A stretch of DNA of 50,119 nucleotides from Porticoccaceae bacterium (GTDB lineage: Bacteria; Pseudomonadota; Gammaproteobacteria; Pseudomonadales; Porticoccaceae), in contig JAHEGD010000015.1 in the NCBI GenBank assembly GCA_024639885.1, positions 1-50,119 on the forward strand, read 5' to 3'. A program made the translations under genes and the position numbers. Below the pieces are notes generated by a model, which saw only the letters and a program-made list of their open reading frames with translations, ran no database searches and was not told the origin of the DNA. This document shows, piece after piece, positions 33,431-45,112 of this stretch. Each line of letters opens with the position of its first letter. The stretch's first letter is position 1.

Positions 33431-34771
33431 ATGATTAACGTCCGTCGAGGATTGAATCTACCGATTACCGGGGCTCCGGAGCAGGTGATTCACGATGGGC
33501 CCGCGATCCGTCAGGTCGCTGTAGTCGGAGCAGATTACCACGGTATGAAGCCCACTATGGAAGTCCGCGAAGGAGATCGGGTCAAACTGGGCCAGCTGTT
33601 ATTCACCGATAAGAAAACCCCCGGCGTGCGCTACACCGCGCCTGCGGCGGGCACCGTTACCGCGGTCAACCGCGGCGAACGGCGTGTTTTCCAGTCGCTG
33701 GTTATTGACATTGACGGCAGCGACGCAGAGACCTTCACCAGCTACAGCGCCGAACAGCTGGCCGATTTAGACCGCCAAGCGGTGGTCGATAACCTGGTCA
33801 ACTCTGGCCAGTGGGTGGCGCTGCGCACCCGCCCGTACTCAAAAGTGCCGGCCATTGACGCCGTGCCGGCGAGCATCTTTGTCACCGCGATGGACACCAG
33901 TCCGCTAGCGGCCGACCCGAAAGTGGTTATCGCTGAGCGCAACGATGACTTTGTCAACGGCCTGCGGGTGTTGACCCGCTTGACCGAAGGTGCCGTCAAC
34001 CTCTGTGTCGACCCGGAGTGGAGCCTGGCCGGCGGTGATGTCGATGGCGTCACCCTGCACCAGTTTGCCGGCCCGCACCCGGCCGGACTGGCTGGCACCC
34101 ACATTCACTTTGTCGACCCGGTCAGCGCCAGTAAAAGTGTCTGGACGATCGGCTATCAAGAGGTGATCGCCTACGGCGCACTGTTTACCAGTGGTCAGAT
34201 CGACACCGCCCGCGTGATCGCCCTGGGCGGCCCGCAAGTGACTGCGCCGCGGCTGCTGCGCACCGTGCTGGGCGCCAACACCAATCAATTGGTGATCGGC
34301 GAGCTGGCCAACGACGACAACCGGGTCATCGCAGGCTCGGTACTGGCTGGGCGCAATGCCGCGGGCTGTTTCTCGTTCCTCGGCCGCTACCACACGCAAG
34401 TGTCGGTGATCCGCGAAGACCGCGACCGCCCATTCCTGCACTACATGCGATTGGGTGGCGATAAGCACTCGGTACTGCCGGCGTTTGCCTCGGCGCTGGG
34501 CAACAAACTGTTTGCCATGACCAGCAGCACCAACGGCAGTGAGCGCGCAATGGTGCCAACTGGCTCCTACGAGCGGGTGATGCCGCTGGACATTCTGCCG
34601 GTGCAGCTACTGCGCTCGCTGATTGTTGGCGACACCGCGATGGCGCAGGCGCTCGGCTGCCTGGAGCTGGACGAAGAGGATCTGGCGCTTTGTACCTATG
34701 CCTGTGTGGGCAAATACGAGTACGGCCCGATCCTGCGCGACAACTTAACCAAAATTGAAGTGGAGGGTTGA
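33431..34771 (+). CDS. nqrA: Na+-translocating NADH:quinone reductase subunit A
   Basis: 446 aa, normal length. Starts with [20 protein letters not shown], typical of NqrA, with a biotinyl-like fold in [20 protein letters not shown]. The peripheral cytoplasmic subunit of the Na+ pump that oxidises NADH and reduces ubiquinone. First gene of a complete nqrABCDEF operon. The ATG has a poor binding site (ATAGGCACTACCT). The nqrB start follows 4 bp after the stop. Confidence 0.97.
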   Translation: MINVRRGLNLPITGAPEQVIHDGPAIRQVAVVGADYHGMKPTMEVREGDRVKLGQLLFTDKKTPGVRYTAPAAGTVTAVNRGERRVFQSLVIDIDGSDAETFTSYSAEQLADLDRQAVVDNLVNSGQWVALRTRPYSKVPAIDAVPASIFVTAMDTSPLAADPKVVIAERNDDFVNGLRVLTRLTEGAVNLCVDPEWSLAGGDVDGVTLHQFAGPHPAGLAGTHIHFVDPVSASKSVWTIGYQEVIAYGALFTSGQIDTARVIALGGPQVTAPRLLRTVLGANTNQLVIGELANDDNRVIAGSVLAGRNAAGCFSFLGRYHTQVSVIREDRDRPFLHYMRLGGDKHSVLPAFASALGNKLFAMTSSTNGSERAMVPTGSYERVMPLDILPVQLLRSLIVGDTAMAQALGCLELDEEDLALCTYACVGKYEYGPILRDNLTKIEVEG

Positions 34772-34775
34772 GCCG

Positions 34776-35969
34776 ATGTTGCGAAACGCTTTAGATAAAA
34801 TTGAGCCCCACTTTCACCCCGGTGGCAAATGGCAGAAGTGGTTCTCGCTGTTTGAGGCGGTCGATACCGGCCTCTACAAGCCAGCCTCGGTCACTAAGAG
34901 TGCCGCCCACGTACGCGACAATATCGACCTCAAGCGGGTGATGATCACCGTCTGGGTCGCTGCTTTTCCGGCAATGTTCTTTGGCATGTGGAACGTCGGC
35001 TTCCAAGCCAACACCATCATCTCCGAGATGGGCATGGCCGGCCAAGAGGGCTGGCGCGGTGCCATCATCGCCATGTTGGGCGGCTACGACGCCACCAGCA
35101 TTTGGGACAACATGGTCCACGGCGCGGTTTACTTTGTGCCGATCTATATGGTGACGTTTATCGCCGGTGGCTTCTGGGAGGTGTTGTTTGCCTCGGTGCG
35201 CGGCCACGAGGTCAACGAAGGGTTCTTTGTCACCTCTATCCTGTTTGCACTCTGCTGCCCGCCCGACCTGCCGCTGTGGATGGTGGCTGTGGGTATCAGC
35301 TTCGGCATTGTGATCGGCAAAGAGGTGTTTGGCGGTACCGGCAAAAACTTCTTAAACCCGGCGCTGACTGGCCGCGCGTTCCTGTTCTTTGCCTACCCGG
35401 CCTACATGAGCGGTGATGCGGTATGGACGGCGGTTGACGGTTACACCGGTGCCACCATGCTGTCGGTCGCCGCCACCGAAGGCGCCGCTGCGCTGGCGCA
35501 AGTGGGCAGCTGGTGGGACGCGTTCCTCGGCCGCATACCCGGCTCGATCGGCGAAACCTCAACGCTGGGCATCTTGATGGGCGCGGCGCTGCTGCTGCTG
35601 ACCCGCATCGCCTCGTGGCGGATCATTCTCGGCACGCTGGTCGGTTCGGCGCTGCTGACCACGCTGTTTAACGCCATTGAGTCGACCAACCCGATGTTTG
35701 CCCTGCCATTCTACTGGCACTGGGTGATCGGTGGTTTCGCGTTTGGTGCAGTGTTTATGGCCACCGACCCGGTCTCGGCGTCGATGACCGAAGCGGGCAA
35801 GTTCTGGTACGGCTTCCTGATCGGGATCATGGTGATCTTGATCCGGGTGGTCAACCCGGCCTACCCAGAGGGGATGATGCTGGCGATCCTATTCGCCAAC
35901 TTGTTCGCACCGCTTATCGACCATGTCGTGGTACAGAGCAACATTAAGAGGAGACTCGCCCGTGTCTAA
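34776..35969 (+). CDS. nqrB: Na+-translocating NADH:quinone reductase subunit B
   Basis: 397 aa from the ATG at 34776 (GGAGGG upstream); an in-frame ATG at 34755 lies inside nqrA. Begins [20 protein letters not shown]. Multi-spanning inner-membrane protein of the RnfD/NqrB family. The covalent FMN site Ser/Thr-Gly-Ala-Thr reads YTGATMLS, ready for ApbE. It holds riboflavin and takes part in Na+ uptake and quinone reduction. Overlaps nqrC by 8 bp. Confidence 0.96.
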   Translation: MLRNALDKIEPHFHPGGKWQKWFSLFEAVDTGLYKPASVTKSAAHVRDNIDLKRVMITVWVAAFPAMFFGMWNVGFQANTIISEMGMAGQEGWRGAIIAMLGGYDATSIWDNMVHGAVYFVPIYMVTFIAGGFWEVLFASVRGHEVNEGFFVTSILFALCCPPDLPLWMVAVGISFGIVIGKEVFGGTGKNFLNPALTGRAFLFFAYPAYMSGDAVWTAVDGYTGATMLSVAATEGAAALAQVGSWWDAFLGRIPGSIGETSTLGILMGAALLLLTRIASWRIILGTLVGSALLTTLFNAIESTNPMFALPFYWHWVIGGFAFGAVFMATDPVSASMTEAGKFWYGFLIGIMVILIRVVNPAYPEGMMLAILFANLFAPLIDHVVVQSNIKRRLARV

Positions 35970-36732
35970 AGACAGCGTAGCAAGAACCTTCATCGTTGCA
36001 GCGGTACTGTGTATCGTCTGCGCGGTCGTTGTGTCGACCGCTGCAGTTTCGCTGCGGCCGCAACAACAGATCAACAAAGAGCTGGACCTGAAAAGCAACA
36101 TCCTCGCCTCTGCGGGCCTGCTGCAGGCCGGTATCCCGATCGACGAGCAGTTTGAGGCGGTCACCGTCAAAGTGGTCGATATGCAGAGTGGTCGCTTTAC
36201 CGACGCGGTAGACAGCGCCACCTACAATCAGCGCAAAGCATCTAAAGACCCGGCCCAGTCGGTGGCTTTGAGTGGCGATGAAGACCTCGCCAAAATCAAA
36301 CGCCGCGCCAACTACGCCACCGTCTACCTGATTGAGAGCGACACCGGTATCGACAAGGTGATCCTGCCGATCAAAGGTTACGGCCTGTGGTCGACCATGT
36401 ACGGCTTTATCGCACTGGAGTCAGACCTCTCTACCGTGGCCGGTATCGGCTTTTATGAGCACGCCGAAACCCCCGGGCTTGGCGGCGAGATCGACAACCC
36501 GAAATGGAAAGCCAGCTGGCAGGGCAAAAGCGCCTACGACAGCGACGGCCAGCTCGGCTTGAGCGTCATCAAGGGCCGCGTTGACACCGAGCGAGCCGGT
36601 GCCGAGTACCAGATTGACGGTCTCGCCGGTGCCACCCTAACCACCCGCGGCGTCGACAACCTGATCCGCTACTGGCTGGGCGAGAGCGGCTTTGCCGGCT
36701 TCATCAACCACCTCAAACAAGGGGAGGCGTGA
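35962..36732 (+). CDS. nqrC: Na+-translocating NADH:quinone reductase subunit C
   Basis: 256 aa from the GTG at 35962, preceded by AAGAGGAG. One N-terminal transmembrane helix ([20 protein letters not shown]), then a periplasmic FMN-binding domain with the flavinylation motif [12 protein letters not shown] near residue 220. The covalent FMN is attached by ApbE, encoded downstream. Ends just before nqrD. Confidence 0.96.
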   Translation: MSKDSVARTFIVAAVLCIVCAVVVSTAAVSLRPQQQINKELDLKSNILASAGLLQAGIPIDEQFEAVTVKVVDMQSGRFTDAVDSATYNQRKASKDPAQSVALSGDEDLAKIKRRANYATVYLIESDTGIDKVILPIKGYGLWSTMYGFIALESDLSTVAGIGFYEHAETPGLGGEIDNPKWKASWQGKSAYDSDGQLGLSVIKGRVDTERAGAEYQIDGLAGATLTTRGVDNLIRYWLGESGFAGFINHLKQGEA

Positions 36733-36733
36733 C

Positions 36734-37399
36734 ATGTCTAAAGTTAAACAGACGCTATTAGAGCCGATCTTTAACAACAACCCGATCGCCCTGCAGATCC
36801 TCGGTATCTGTTCGGCGCTGGCGGTTACCTCAAGCATGAAAGTGGCCTTTGTGATGTGTATCGCACTGACCACGGTAACGGCGTTTGCCAACCTATTTGT
36901 GTCGCTGATTCGCCACCAGATCCCCAGCAATATCCGCATCATCGTGCAGATGACCATCATCGCCTCGCTGGTGATCATGGTCGACCAGGTGCTCAAAGCG
37001 GTCGCCTACGACATCAGTAAACAGCTGTCGGTATTTGTCGGCCTGATCATCACCAACTGCATTGTGATGGGCCGCGCCGAAGCGTTTGCGATGAAAAATC
37101 CACCGCTGCCAAGCTTTCTCGACGGTATCGGCAACGGTCTCGGCTACTCGGTGATCCTGATGGCAGTAGCGTTTGTCCGCGAGCTGTTTGGCACGGGCAA
37201 GTTGTGGGGTATCGAGGTGCTGTCGGTTAGCACCGAAGGCGGCTGGTACATCGCCAACGGCATGATGCTGATGCCGCCAAGTGCATTCTTCCTGATCGGC
37301 CTGCTGATCTGGGCGCTGCGGGTATGGAAAAAATCACAAGTTGAGCACGAAGAGTTCAAGATCGCGCCCAACACCAAACAAGCTGGTGAGGTGGCCTGA
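36734..37399 (+). CDS. nqrD: Na+-translocating NADH:quinone reductase subunit D
   Basis: 221 aa from the ATG at 36734 (GGGGAGG upstream), right after the nqrC stop. Begins [20 protein letters not shown], the conserved NqrD/RnfE start, with six hydrophobic helices. Together with NqrE it holds the iron centre in the membrane. Its stop overlaps the nqrE start (TGATG). Confidence 0.97.
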   Translation: MSKVKQTLLEPIFNNNPIALQILGICSALAVTSSMKVAFVMCIALTTVTAFANLFVSLIRHQIPSNIRIIVQMTIIASLVIMVDQVLKAVAYDISKQLSVFVGLIITNCIVMGRAEAFAMKNPPLPSFLDGIGNGLGYSVILMAVAFVRELFGTGKLWGIEVLSVSTEGGWYIANGMMLMPPSAFFLIGLLIWALRVWKKSQVEHEEFKIAPNTKQAGEVA

Positions 37400-38007
37400 T
37401 GGAACATTATCTTAGCCTGTTAGTTCGCTCGATTTTTATCGACAACATCGCCCTGAGCATGTTCTTGGGGATGTGTACCTACATCGCGCTGTCGAAAAAA
37501 ATCGGCGCCGCATTCGGTCTGGGCATCGCGGTTATCGTCGTGCAAACCATCACCGTGCCGGTCAACAATCTGCTGCTCGGTTATCTGCTTGGCGACGGCG
37601 CGCTGGCTTGGGCAGGGCTGCCCGATGTCGACCTAAGCTTCTTGGTCTACCTCTGCTTTATCGGTGTTATCGCTGCGATCGTACAGATCCTCGAAATGTT
37701 CCTCGACAAGTACGTGCCGGCGCTCTACAGCGCGCTGGGTGTGTTCCTGCCGTTGATCACAGTCAACTGTGCGATTCTCGGTGGCTCGCTGCTGATGGCA
37801 GAGCGCGGCTACAACTTCACCGAGAGTGTCGTCTACGGCTTTGGCTCGGGCACCTCTTGGGCGCTGGCGATCGTGGTACTGGCGGGCATCCGTGAAAAGC
37901 TTAAATACAGTGATATCCCCGAAGGGCTGCAGGGGCTGGGTATCGTCTTCATCTCGGTGGGATTGATATCGCTCGGCTTCTTGTCTTTCGGTGGCATCGA
38001 CATCTAA
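37399..38007 (+). CDS. nqrE: Na+-translocating NADH:quinone reductase subunit E
   Basis: 202 aa, six hydrophobic helices in inverted topology to NqrD. Begins [20 protein letters not shown] and contains the iron-ligand Cys regions FLGMCTYIA and [10 protein letters not shown]. Start shared with the nqrD stop. Part of the membrane core of the pump. Confidence 0.97.
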   Translation: MEHYLSLLVRSIFIDNIALSMFLGMCTYIALSKKIGAAFGLGIAVIVVQTITVPVNNLLLGYLLGDGALAWAGLPDVDLSFLVYLCFIGVIAAIVQILEMFLDKYVPALYSALGVFLPLITVNCAILGGSLLMAERGYNFTESVVYGFGSGTSWALAIVVLAGIREKLKYSDIPEGLQGLGIVFISVGLISLGFLSFGGIDI

Positions 38008-38025
38008 CAACCCAGGAGAGTAACC

Positions 38026-39249
38026 ATGAGTTTGGAAATTGTTCTTGGCGTAGTTATGTTTACCGCGGTGATTCTCGCGCTGGTGGCGTTTATCTTGGCC
38101 GCCCGCAGCAAGCTGGTCTCATCTGGCGACGTCAATATCGTCATCAATGGCGAAAAAACCATTACCGTTCCAGCTGGCGACAAGCTGTTGCAAACCCTCT
38201 CTGGTGCCGGGCTGTTTCTGCCTTCGGCGTGTGGCGGTGGCGGCAGCTGTGCACAGTGTAAATGTATCGTCTCTGAGGGCGGCGGCGCCATGCTGCCCAC
38301 CGAAGAGGGCCACTTTACCAAGCGTGAAGCGGTCGAAGGCTGGCGGCTGTCGTGCCAGGCTCCGGTTAAGCAAGATATGAAAGTAGAGGTGCCCGAAGAG
38401 GTGTTCGGCGTCAAGCGCTGGGAGTGCACCGTCGAGTCCAACCCCAACGTTGCCACCTTTATTAAAGAGCTGACCTTGCGCTTGCCCGAAGGTGAGAACG
38501 TCGACTTCCGCGCCGGTGGTTATGTGCAGCTGGAGTGCCCGCCGCACGTAGTCAACTACGCCGACTTTGACATCGACCCAGAGTACCGCGGCGACTGGGA
38601 GCGGTTTGGCTTCTTCAACCTGGTCTCTAAAGTAGACGAGCCGGTGATTCGTGCCTACTCGATGGCCAACTACCCAGAAGAGCGGGGCGTCGTTAAGTTC
38701 AACATCCGCATTGCCACGCCGCCGCCCGGCAGCGAAGGCATTCCTTGCGGGGTGATGTCCTCCTATGTGTTTGGCCTCAAGCCCGGCGACAAGATTACCG
38801 TGTACGGGCCGTTTGGCGAGTTCTTTGCCAAAGAGACCGAAGCCGAGATGGTCTTTATCGGTGGTGGTGCCGGTATGGCGCCGATGCGCTCGCACCTGTT
38901 TGACCAGCTACGTCGCCTTAAAAGCCAGCGCAAAATCTCGTTCTGGTACGGTGCGCGCTCACTGCGCGAGTGCTTCTACAACGAAGAGTACGACCAACTG
39001 GCCGCCGAGAACGACAACTTCGACTGGCACCTGGCGCTCTCTGACCCGCAGCCCGAAGACGACTGGAACGGCCTGACTGGCTTTATCCACAACGTGCTGT
39101 TTGAGCAGTACCTCAAAGACCACGAAGCGCCGGAAGATTGCGAGTTCTACATGTGTGGGCCGCCGATGATGAACGCCGCGGTGGTCAAGATGCTGCTCGA
39201 CCTGGGCGTCGAGAAAGAGAACATTCTGCTCGATGACTTCGGTGGATAA
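38026..39249 (+). CDS. nqrF: Na+-translocating NADH:quinone reductase subunit F
   Basis: 407 aa with AGGAG before the ATG. One N-terminal helix (residues 4-25), a [2Fe-2S] ferredoxin domain with Cys69, Cys75, Cys78 ([11 protein letters not shown]) and Cys110, an FAD domain ([11 protein letters not shown]), and an NADH-binding domain ([13 protein letters not shown]). This is the NADH entry site of the pump on the cytoplasmic side. Overlaps the apbE start. Confidence 0.98.
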   Translation: MSLEIVLGVVMFTAVILALVAFILAARSKLVSSGDVNIVINGEKTITVPAGDKLLQTLSGAGLFLPSACGGGGSCAQCKCIVSEGGGAMLPTEEGHFTKREAVEGWRLSCQAPVKQDMKVEVPEEVFGVKRWECTVESNPNVATFIKELTLRLPEGENVDFRAGGYVQLECPPHVVNYADFDIDPEYRGDWERFGFFNLVSKVDEPVIRAYSMANYPEERGVVKFNIRIATPPPGSEGIPCGVMSSYVFGLKPGDKITVYGPFGEFFAKETEAEMVFIGGGAGMAPMRSHLFDQLRRLKSQRKISFWYGARSLRECFYNEEYDQLAAENDNFDWHLALSDPQPEDDWNGLTGFIHNVLFEQYLKDHEAPEDCEFYMCGPPMMNAAVVKMLLDLGVEKENILLDDFGG

Positions 39250-40282
39250 TAGCCGCACAGTAGTGACAACAACGGGGCTCTTCAAAGCCTCGTTTTTGTT
39301 TGTCTTGGCGGTGCTGCTGGGCGGCTGCTCGGGCGCGCCAGAGAGCACCCGCTGGCAGGGTGGGGTGATGGGCACCCGCTACCACATCACCATCGCTTCG
39401 GACCAACCGGTACCGCCCGGCTTGCAGGCCGAGGTCGCCGAGCTGCTGGCTGGGCTGGACGCGCGCTTCACCACCTACAGCGACGACTCCGAGCTGATGG
39501 TGCTCAACCGCCAGCCGCTCAACCAGCCGCTGGCGCTCTCCACCGAGCTCTACGCCCTGCTCGGCGAGGCCAAGGCGGTGCATCAGCTCAGCGACGGCGG
39601 CTTCGACCCCAGTGTCGGCCCGCTGGTCGAGCTGTGGGGCTTTGGTCGCCGCCAGGCGACCGATACGGTGCCGGCTGCCGCCGCCATTGCCACAGCGCAG
39701 GCAGAGGTCGGGTTTGCCCGGCTAGAGCTGCTCGATGGCCAGCGCGCCCAGCGCAGCGCGCCGGTGACACTCGACCTGTCGGCGATAGCCAAGGGTTATG
39801 CGGTCGACCGGGTAGCCGAGCTGCTTGAGCGCAACGCGCTCAACGACTATATGGTAGAGGTCGGCGGCGAGCTGCGCTTGGGTGGCCGCAACAGCCGCGG
39901 CGAGCCGTGGCGCATTGCCATCGAGTCGCCGCTGGTTATCGGCGAGGTAGAGCGGCTGCTGGCCGTCAGCGATGTGGCGGTGGCGACCTCGGGCGATTAC
40001 CACAACTACTTTGAGGTCGACGGCGTGCGCTACTCGCATACCATCGATCCGCGCACCGGCTGGCCGGTGCCGCGCGGCCTGGTGTCGGTGACGGTGGTTA
40101 GCGACAGCTCGGCGCGCGCCGATGCGCTCGCTACCGCGCTGTCGGTGGTCGGTGCCGAGCAGAGCTTGGCACTGGCCGAGCAGCACGGCTTGGCGGTTTA
40201 TCTGATCAGCTTGCAAGAGGGCGAGCTGGTAGCCCAACAGAGTGCCGCGATGGCGCAGTATTTGTCGCCGGTACAAGACTAA
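39233..40282 (+). CDS. apbE: FAD:protein FMN transferase
   Basis: 349 aa from the ATG at 39233, which overlaps nqrF by 17 bp; a GTG at 39242 or 39263 is possible. Lipoprotein signal with lipobox LLGGC, so it is anchored on the periplasmic side. ApbE motifs are [32 protein letters not shown] and [11 protein letters not shown]. It transfers FMN from FAD to the Thr of NqrB and NqrC. Position in the nqr operon makes the role clear. Confidence 0.95.
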   Translation: MTSVDNSRTVVTTTGLFKASFLFVLAVLLGGCSGAPESTRWQGGVMGTRYHITIASDQPVPPGLQAEVAELLAGLDARFTTYSDDSELMVLNRQPLNQPLALSTELYALLGEAKAVHQLSDGGFDPSVGPLVELWGFGRRQATDTVPAAAAIATAQAEVGFARLELLDGQRAQRSAPVTLDLSAIAKGYAVDRVAELLERNALNDYMVEVGGELRLGGRNSRGEPWRIAIESPLVIGEVERLLAVSDVAVATSGDYHNYFEVDGVRYSHTIDPRTGWPVPRGLVSVTVVSDSSARADALATALSVVGAEQSLALAEQHGLAVYLISLQEGELVAQQSAAMAQYLSPVQD

Positions 40283-40295
40283 AGAGGAATTGTCG

Positions 40296-40514
40296 ATGGA
40301 GATTTTGTTGGCCATTATTGTCGTCGGGTTGCTGATTGCCGGTATGGCAGTTGGCGTATTAATGGGCCGCCCACCGATCACCGGCAGTTGCGGCGGGGTC
40401 GGTAAGGCGCTTGGCGAGAGCGACTACACCTGCGAGATTTGTGGCGACGACCCCAACAAGTGCGACGAGCTGAGCAGCGCGCCGGCACTGGGTTACGACG
40501 CCAGCGGGCGCTAG
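40296..40514 (+). CDS. nqrM: NqrM, Na+-NQR maturation factor
   Basis: 72 aa from the ATG at 40296 (AGAGGA upstream); the frame upstream of this overlaps apbE. One N-terminal membrane helix (EILLAIIVVGLLIAGMAVGV), then four cysteines in GSCGG, CEICG and NKC. It is needed to deliver iron to the NqrD/NqrE site. Standard place after apbE. Confidence 0.95.
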   Translation: MEILLAIIVVGLLIAGMAVGVLMGRPPITGSCGGVGKALGESDYTCEICGDDPNKCDELSSAPALGYDASGR

Positions 40515-40550
40515 CCGGCAGGTGAACAAAACGAGGTAATCAGACGCGGT

Positions 40551-41972
40551 ATGGCAGATTTTAGTTACGACTTGTGTGTCATCGGCAGCGGCCCCGCCGG
40601 CGAAGGGGCAGCGCTGACAGCAATCAAACAGGGCCGCACGGTCTGTGTGGTCGACGACCACGAAGAGCCGGGTGGCAACTGCACCCACTGGGGTACCATC
40701 CCCTCCAAAGCGCTGCGCCACTCGGTGCGGCGGATGGTGCAGTACAACACCCTGCCAATGTTCCGCGCAATCGGCGAGCCGCGCTGGTTCTCATTTCCAG
40801 AGGTGATGAAAACCGCCGACGGCGTCATCAAGAAACAGGTGGCCGGGCGCACCAAAGAGTACGCCCGCAACCGCGTCGCGATCAAAGTTGGGCGCGCCAA
40901 GTTTCTCGACAGCAACCTGATAGCGGTGACCGCCAAGAGCGGCAAAGTGACCCGCATCGCCGCCAAAAACTTCTTGATCGCGACCGGCTCGCGCCCCTAC
41001 CGGCCGACCGATATCGACTTTAGCGACCCGCATATCTTCGACAGCGACAGCATTCTTGGCCTTAAAAATACCCCGCGCAATATCATTATCTACGGCGCCG
41101 GGGTGATCGGCTGCGAGTACGCTTCAATCTTCTCTGGGTTTGATACCCGGGTCGACTTGATCAACACCCGCGAGTGGCTGATGAATTTTCTCGACGACGA
41201 GATCTCCGACGCGCTCAGCTACCACCTGCGTGACCTCAACGTGATGGTTCGCCACAACGAGGAGTACGACAAGGTCATTACCCGCGACAACGGCGTCACC
41301 ATGGAGCTCAAGTCTGGCAAGCGCATCCATGCCGAGGCGCTACTGTTTTGCAATGGCCGCACCGGCAACACCAACGACATGGGGCTAGAGGCACTCGGGC
41401 TAGAGCCCGACTTGCGCGGGCTGCTCAAGGTCAACGCCGACTACCAGACCGAGGTGGAGAATATCTACGCCGCCGGCGATGTGATCGGCTGGCCGTCGCT
41501 GGCTGGCGCCGCCTACGACCAGGGCCGCTTTGCCGCCTCGCACATGTGTGGCATGGCCGACCAGTACCGGGTCGACGATGTCGCCACCGGTATCTACACC
41601 ATCCCCGAGATCAGCTACGTGGGTAAGACCGAGGCCGAGCTGACCGCCGCCCAAGTACCCTACGAGATCGGCCGCGCCTACTTTAAAAATATCGCCCGCG
41701 CGCAGATCTCTGGCGAAGAGGTCGGTATCCTCAAGATACTCTTCCACCAAGAGACGCTGGAGATTCTTGGCGTACACTGCTTTGGCGCCGAAGCGGCCGA
41801 GATTGTCCACATCGGCCAGGCGATCATGAGCCAGCAGGGTGAGGCCAACTCGATAAAATATTTTGTGCGCACCACCTTTAACTACCCGACCATGGCCGAG
41901 GCCTACCGGATCGCCGCGATCAACGGGCTCAACCGCATCAGCCGTGAACACCGCCAGCTCCATCAGCGCTAG
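40551..41972 (+). CDS. sthA: Soluble pyridine nucleotide transhydrogenase
   Basis: 473 aa flavoprotein. FAD motif [12 protein letters not shown] and the SthA signature [15 protein letters not shown], in which the second redox cysteine of the disulfide reductases is replaced by Thr, as expected for SthA. NAD(P) domain [15 protein letters not shown] and C-terminal dimerisation domain. It balances NADPH and NADH in the cytosol. Placed after nqrM as in Pseudomonas. The binding site is remote (GAGG 14 bp before the ATG). Confidence 0.96.
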   Translation: MADFSYDLCVIGSGPAGEGAALTAIKQGRTVCVVDDHEEPGGNCTHWGTIPSKALRHSVRRMVQYNTLPMFRAIGEPRWFSFPEVMKTADGVIKKQVAGRTKEYARNRVAIKVGRAKFLDSNLIAVTAKSGKVTRIAAKNFLIATGSRPYRPTDIDFSDPHIFDSDSILGLKNTPRNIIIYGAGVIGCEYASIFSGFDTRVDLINTREWLMNFLDDEISDALSYHLRDLNVMVRHNEEYDKVITRDNGVTMELKSGKRIHAEALLFCNGRTGNTNDMGLEALGLEPDLRGLLKVNADYQTEVENIYAAGDVIGWPSLAGAAYDQGRFAASHMCGMADQYRVDDVATGIYTIPEISYVGKTEAELTAAQVPYEIGRAYFKNIARAQISGEEVGILKILFHQETLEILGVHCFGAEAAEIVHIGQAIMSQQGEANSIKYFVRTTFNYPTMAEAYRIAAINGLNRISREHRQLHQR

Positions 41973-41981
41973 GCAGCGGCG

Positions 41982-43220
41982 ATGAGCGGCTTGGCGGTTG
42001 CCGCCAAGCTGGGGCTGCGCTACGCCGCCGCGGTGCGCGGCGGTGGCTACGGCTCTTTTCTGTCGCTGTCGGCGATCATCGCCATGGCGCTCGGGGTCGC
42101 TTCGCTGGTTATTGTGCTGTCGGTGATGAACGGCTTTGAACGCGAGCTGCAGGGCCGCCTGTTGCGGCTACTGCCAGAGCTGACCCTGCACCATCACGAC
42201 GGTATCGACAGCGCCAGTGCTGGCCGCACAGCGGCGCAGCTGAGCGGGCTGGACGGCGTCCGCGCCGCCTACCCACAGCTGGTTGCGCCGGTCATGGTGG
42301 CCGCCGCCGACCGCCAGCGCGGCGCGCTGCTGCGCTCTTACGACAGCCGCCACGAAAGCCTGCTAGACGAGCGCCAGCGCGCACTGTTAAGCCGCCCCTA
42401 CAGCGTGTTGGTTGGCAGCCAGTTGGCGCGTCAGCTCGGCCTGCGCTACGGCGACAGCCTAACGGTGACGTTGCCGCGGGTCGCTACCACACCGTTTGGG
42501 GTGTTTCCGCGCAGCCGGCGTTTGATCGTGGTCGGCAGCTTTGCACTCGGCGCCCAGCTCGACAGCAGCGCGCTGCTGGTCTCGCTGCAGAGTGCCGACA
42601 AGCTGTTTGGCGGTACAGCGCCAGAGCGGCTGGTGGCGGTGGATCTAGAGCCCACGGTCAAGTTAGAACAGTTTATCGCCAGCCACCCGGCTGCCGCGCA
42701 GAGCGAGCTGCACGGTGCCAGCTGGCAGCCGTGGTACGCCTCGTTCGCCAGTTTTTTTGCCGCCGTCGCGCTAGAGAAGCGGGTGGTCGCGGTGCTGCTG
42801 TCGATGATTGTGGTGGTCGCCGGCTTTAATATTGTCGCCACCCTGTCGATGACGGTTACCGCCAAGCGCAAAGAGATTGCCGTGCTGCGCACCGCCGGCT
42901 TGCGGCGCGGTCAGGTGGTGGCGGCGCTGATGGTGCAGGGTGGGGCGCTTGGCGGGCTCGGCCTGCTGTTGGGGCTGCTGGTCGGCGTGCCGGTGGCGGC
43001 CACGCTGCCAGAGATAGCCGCTTTTATCGAGCGGCTGGGCGACGGCGCGCTGCTCGACCCCACTGTCTATATGATTAACGCGCTGCCCTCCCAGCTAGAG
43101 TGGCAAGACGTCGCCGCCACCGCCAGCGGCGCGCTGCTGCTGATCAGCTTAGCGACCCTACTGCCGGCCTGGCGGGCCGGTACCATACTGCCCGCGGAGG
43201 CGCTGCGCTATGACCGCTGA
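41982..43220 (+). CDS. lolC: Lipoprotein-releasing ABC transporter permease LolC
   Basis: 412 aa. Four membrane segments (residues about 25-50, 265-290, 310-340, 370-395) around a large periplasmic domain, with FERELQGRLLRLLPEL after the first segment, the LolC/E hallmark. With LolD and LolE it moves mature outer-membrane lipoproteins from the inner membrane to LolA. Ends 11 bp inside lolD. Assigned as LolC because it is first in the lolCDE order; C/E identity cannot be fixed without alignment. Confidence 0.9.
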   Translation: MSGLAVAAKLGLRYAAAVRGGGYGSFLSLSAIIAMALGVASLVIVLSVMNGFERELQGRLLRLLPELTLHHHDGIDSASAGRTAAQLSGLDGVRAAYPQLVAPVMVAAADRQRGALLRSYDSRHESLLDERQRALLSRPYSVLVGSQLARQLGLRYGDSLTVTLPRVATTPFGVFPRSRRLIVVGSFALGAQLDSSALLVSLQSADKLFGGTAPERLVAVDLEPTVKLEQFIASHPAAAQSELHGASWQPWYASFASFFAAVALEKRVVAVLLSMIVVVAGFNIVATLSMTVTAKRKEIAVLRTAGLRRGQVVAALMVQGGALGGLGLLLGLLVGVPVAATLPEIAAFIERLGDGALLDPTVYMINALPSQLEWQDVAATASGALLLISLATLLPAWRAGTILPAEALRYDR

Positions 43221-43914
43221 CCCCATTTTACAAGCCCACCAACTCTGCCGCAGTTTTACCGACGGTGGCGATAGCGGCAGCAGCTTGACGGTGCTCAAGC
43301 AGCTGGAACTGACTGTCGCCGCCGGCGAGACCGTGGCGATTGTCGGCGTCTCTGGCTCTGGCAAGAGCACGCTGTTGAGCCTGTTGGCCGGGCTCGATGA
43401 CGCCGACAGCGGCGAGGTAGTTGTCGCTGGGCGCAGCTGGGCCGGTCAAGACAGCTCGGCGCGGGCCCAGTGGCGCAACCGCCACATCGGTATGGTCTAC
43501 CAGTTTCACCACCTGCTGGCCGAATTTACCGCCCAAGAGAATATCGAGCTGCCGCTGCTAATTGGCGGCGCCAGCCCCTCACTGGCGCGCAGCCGCGCCA
43601 GCGAACTGCTCGGCCAAGTGGGGCTAGCAGCGCGCGCCTGCCACCGGCCGCTGGCACTGTCGGGCGGCGAGCGCCAACGGGTGGCGGTCTGCCGGGCACT
43701 GGCCAACCGGCCCAGCGTGGTGTTGATGGACGAGCCGACCGGCAACCTCGACCCAGCCACCGCCGCGGCGTTGGAGTCGCTTCTGCTGGCACTAAGCCGC
43801 GACCACAACACCGCCTTTGTTATCGTTACCCACGACCACCAGCTGGCGGCGCGCATGGACCGCCAGCTAGAGCTGGTCGATGGCCAATTAGTGGCGTGGC
43901 AGGGCGCGCGGTGA
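43210..43914 (+). CDS. lolD: Lipoprotein-releasing ABC transporter ATP-binding protein LolD
   Basis: 234 aa ABC ATPase: Walker A GVSGSGKST, Q-loop MVYQFHHLL, signature LSGGERQR, Walker B VVLMDEPTGNLD, and a switch His in VTHDH. Overlaps lolC by 11 bp and ends within the GTGA that starts lolE, so the three are translationally coupled. Confidence 0.96.
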   Translation: MTADPILQAHQLCRSFTDGGDSGSSLTVLKQLELTVAAGETVAIVGVSGSGKSTLLSLLAGLDDADSGEVVVAGRSWAGQDSSARAQWRNRHIGMVYQFHHLLAEFTAQENIELPLLIGGASPSLARSRASELLGQVGLAARACHRPLALSGGERQRVAVCRALANRPSVVLMDEPTGNLDPATAAALESLLLALSRDHNTAFVIVTHDHQLAARMDRQLELVDGQLVAWQGAR

Positions 43915-45110
43915 GTGCACTGCTTGGCAGCCGGCTGAGCTGGCGGCTGGCTTGGCGCTACTACAGCGGCGCCGGCAACCAGCTGCTGGGCAGCGGCTTG
44001 GCCCGCTTGGCGGTGGTTGGGCTGATGGTTAGCGTGGCGCTGCTGGTGGTGGTGCTGGCGGTGATGAACGGCTTTGAGCGCGAGCTGCGCGAGCGTATCC
44101 TCGGCTTGGTGCCGCACGTAGAGATCGACTACCCGTACGGCGCACCGCAAGCGGACGATGCCAGCCGGCTGCGCAGCGACCCGGCGGTCGTCAGCGTGGC
44201 GCCATTTACGCGCAGCCAAGGGCTGCTTTATGTAGCCGGCAGGAGCCGCGCCGTCGAGCTGTTGGGGCTTGACCCTAGCCAGCTGCCGCTTGGCTGGGCG
44301 GCGCTGTTGGCCGACCAGCCGCCGCTGGCGCCGGACCAGCTGCGGCTGTCGGTGGCGCTGGCCGCGCAGCTGCAGGTGGCGGTTGGCGACCGGGTAACCG
44401 TGTTGAGCAGTGACAGCGACCGCGCCACGGCGCTGCAGGTGGCGACGGTGGCCGGGCTGTTTGCCACCCACACCGAGCTAGACCAGCAGCTGGCGCTGGT
44501 CGCCCTGCGCCATCAGGGCGCCAGCCAACACGGTTGGCAACTGCAGCTGACCGACCCGCTGGCCAGCCGCGACTGGGCCGCCGTTGCGCGCGCGCAGCTG
44601 TCGGCCGGCGGGCAGCTGCGCGACTGGCGGCAGAGCCACGGCAACCTCTACCAGGCGATCAAACTCTCTCGGCAGCTGGTGGTGCTACTGATTTTACTGA
44701 CTGTGGCCATCGCCGCGTTTAACGTGGTGGCGATGTTGGTGATGAGCGTTGAGCGCCGCCGCGGCGACATCGCCATACTGCAGACTATGGGGCTGCCGCG
44801 CGACCAGTTGGTAGCGCTGTTTGGCCAGCTGGCGCTGGTTATCGGCTGTGTAGGTGTCACTGCTGGGGTGGTGCTGGGGCTGGCGCTGTGCGCCGCGGTT
44901 GGGCCGCTATTTGGCGCGCTGCAGGCTGCGCTGGGTTGGCGGCTGCTGTCGACCGAGGTCTACCCAATCGACTACCTGCCGGTTGATTGGCGCGCCGCCG
45001 ACCTGCTGCTGATCGGCAGCGTCACGCTGCTATTGACCGCGCTGGCGGCTATCTACCCGGCGCGGCGCGCCAGCGCACTGCTGCCGGCCGCCGAGCTGCG
45101 CAGCGAATAA
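43911..45110 (+). CDS. lolE: Lipoprotein-releasing ABC transporter permease LolE
   Basis: 399 aa from the GTG in GTGA at the lolD stop. The same frame runs open far into lolD, but that part has no homology. One N-terminal and three C-terminal membrane segments, with MNGFERELRERILGLVPHVE, the same hallmark as LolC. Completes the lolCDE exporter. Ends close to the convergent DUF2062 gene. Confidence 0.92.
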   Translation: MSALLGSRLSWRLAWRYYSGAGNQLLGSGLARLAVVGLMVSVALLVVVLAVMNGFERELRERILGLVPHVEIDYPYGAPQADDASRLRSDPAVVSVAPFTRSQGLLYVAGRSRAVELLGLDPSQLPLGWAALLADQPPLAPDQLRLSVALAAQLQVAVGDRVTVLSSDSDRATALQVATVAGLFATHTELDQQLALVALRHQGASQHGWQLQLTDPLASRDWAAVARAQLSAGGQLRDWRQSHGNLYQAIKLSRQLVVLLILLTVAIAAFNVVAMLVMSVERRRGDIAILQTMGLPRDQLVALFGQLALVIGCVGVTAGVVLGLALCAAVGPLFGALQAALGWRLLSTEVYPIDYLPVDWRAADLLLIGSVTLLLTALAAIYPARRASALLPAAELRSE

Positions 45111-45112
45111 GC

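Noticed and set aside
40680-40730. Loss of a redox cysteine in SthA
   Set aside because: [10 protein letters not shown] without the second Cys is normal for SthA, unlike related disulfide reductases.
43470-43910. N-terminal extension of LolE by 147 codons
   Set aside because: This stretch is lolD read in another frame; the GTGA start at 43911 gives a standard-length LolE.
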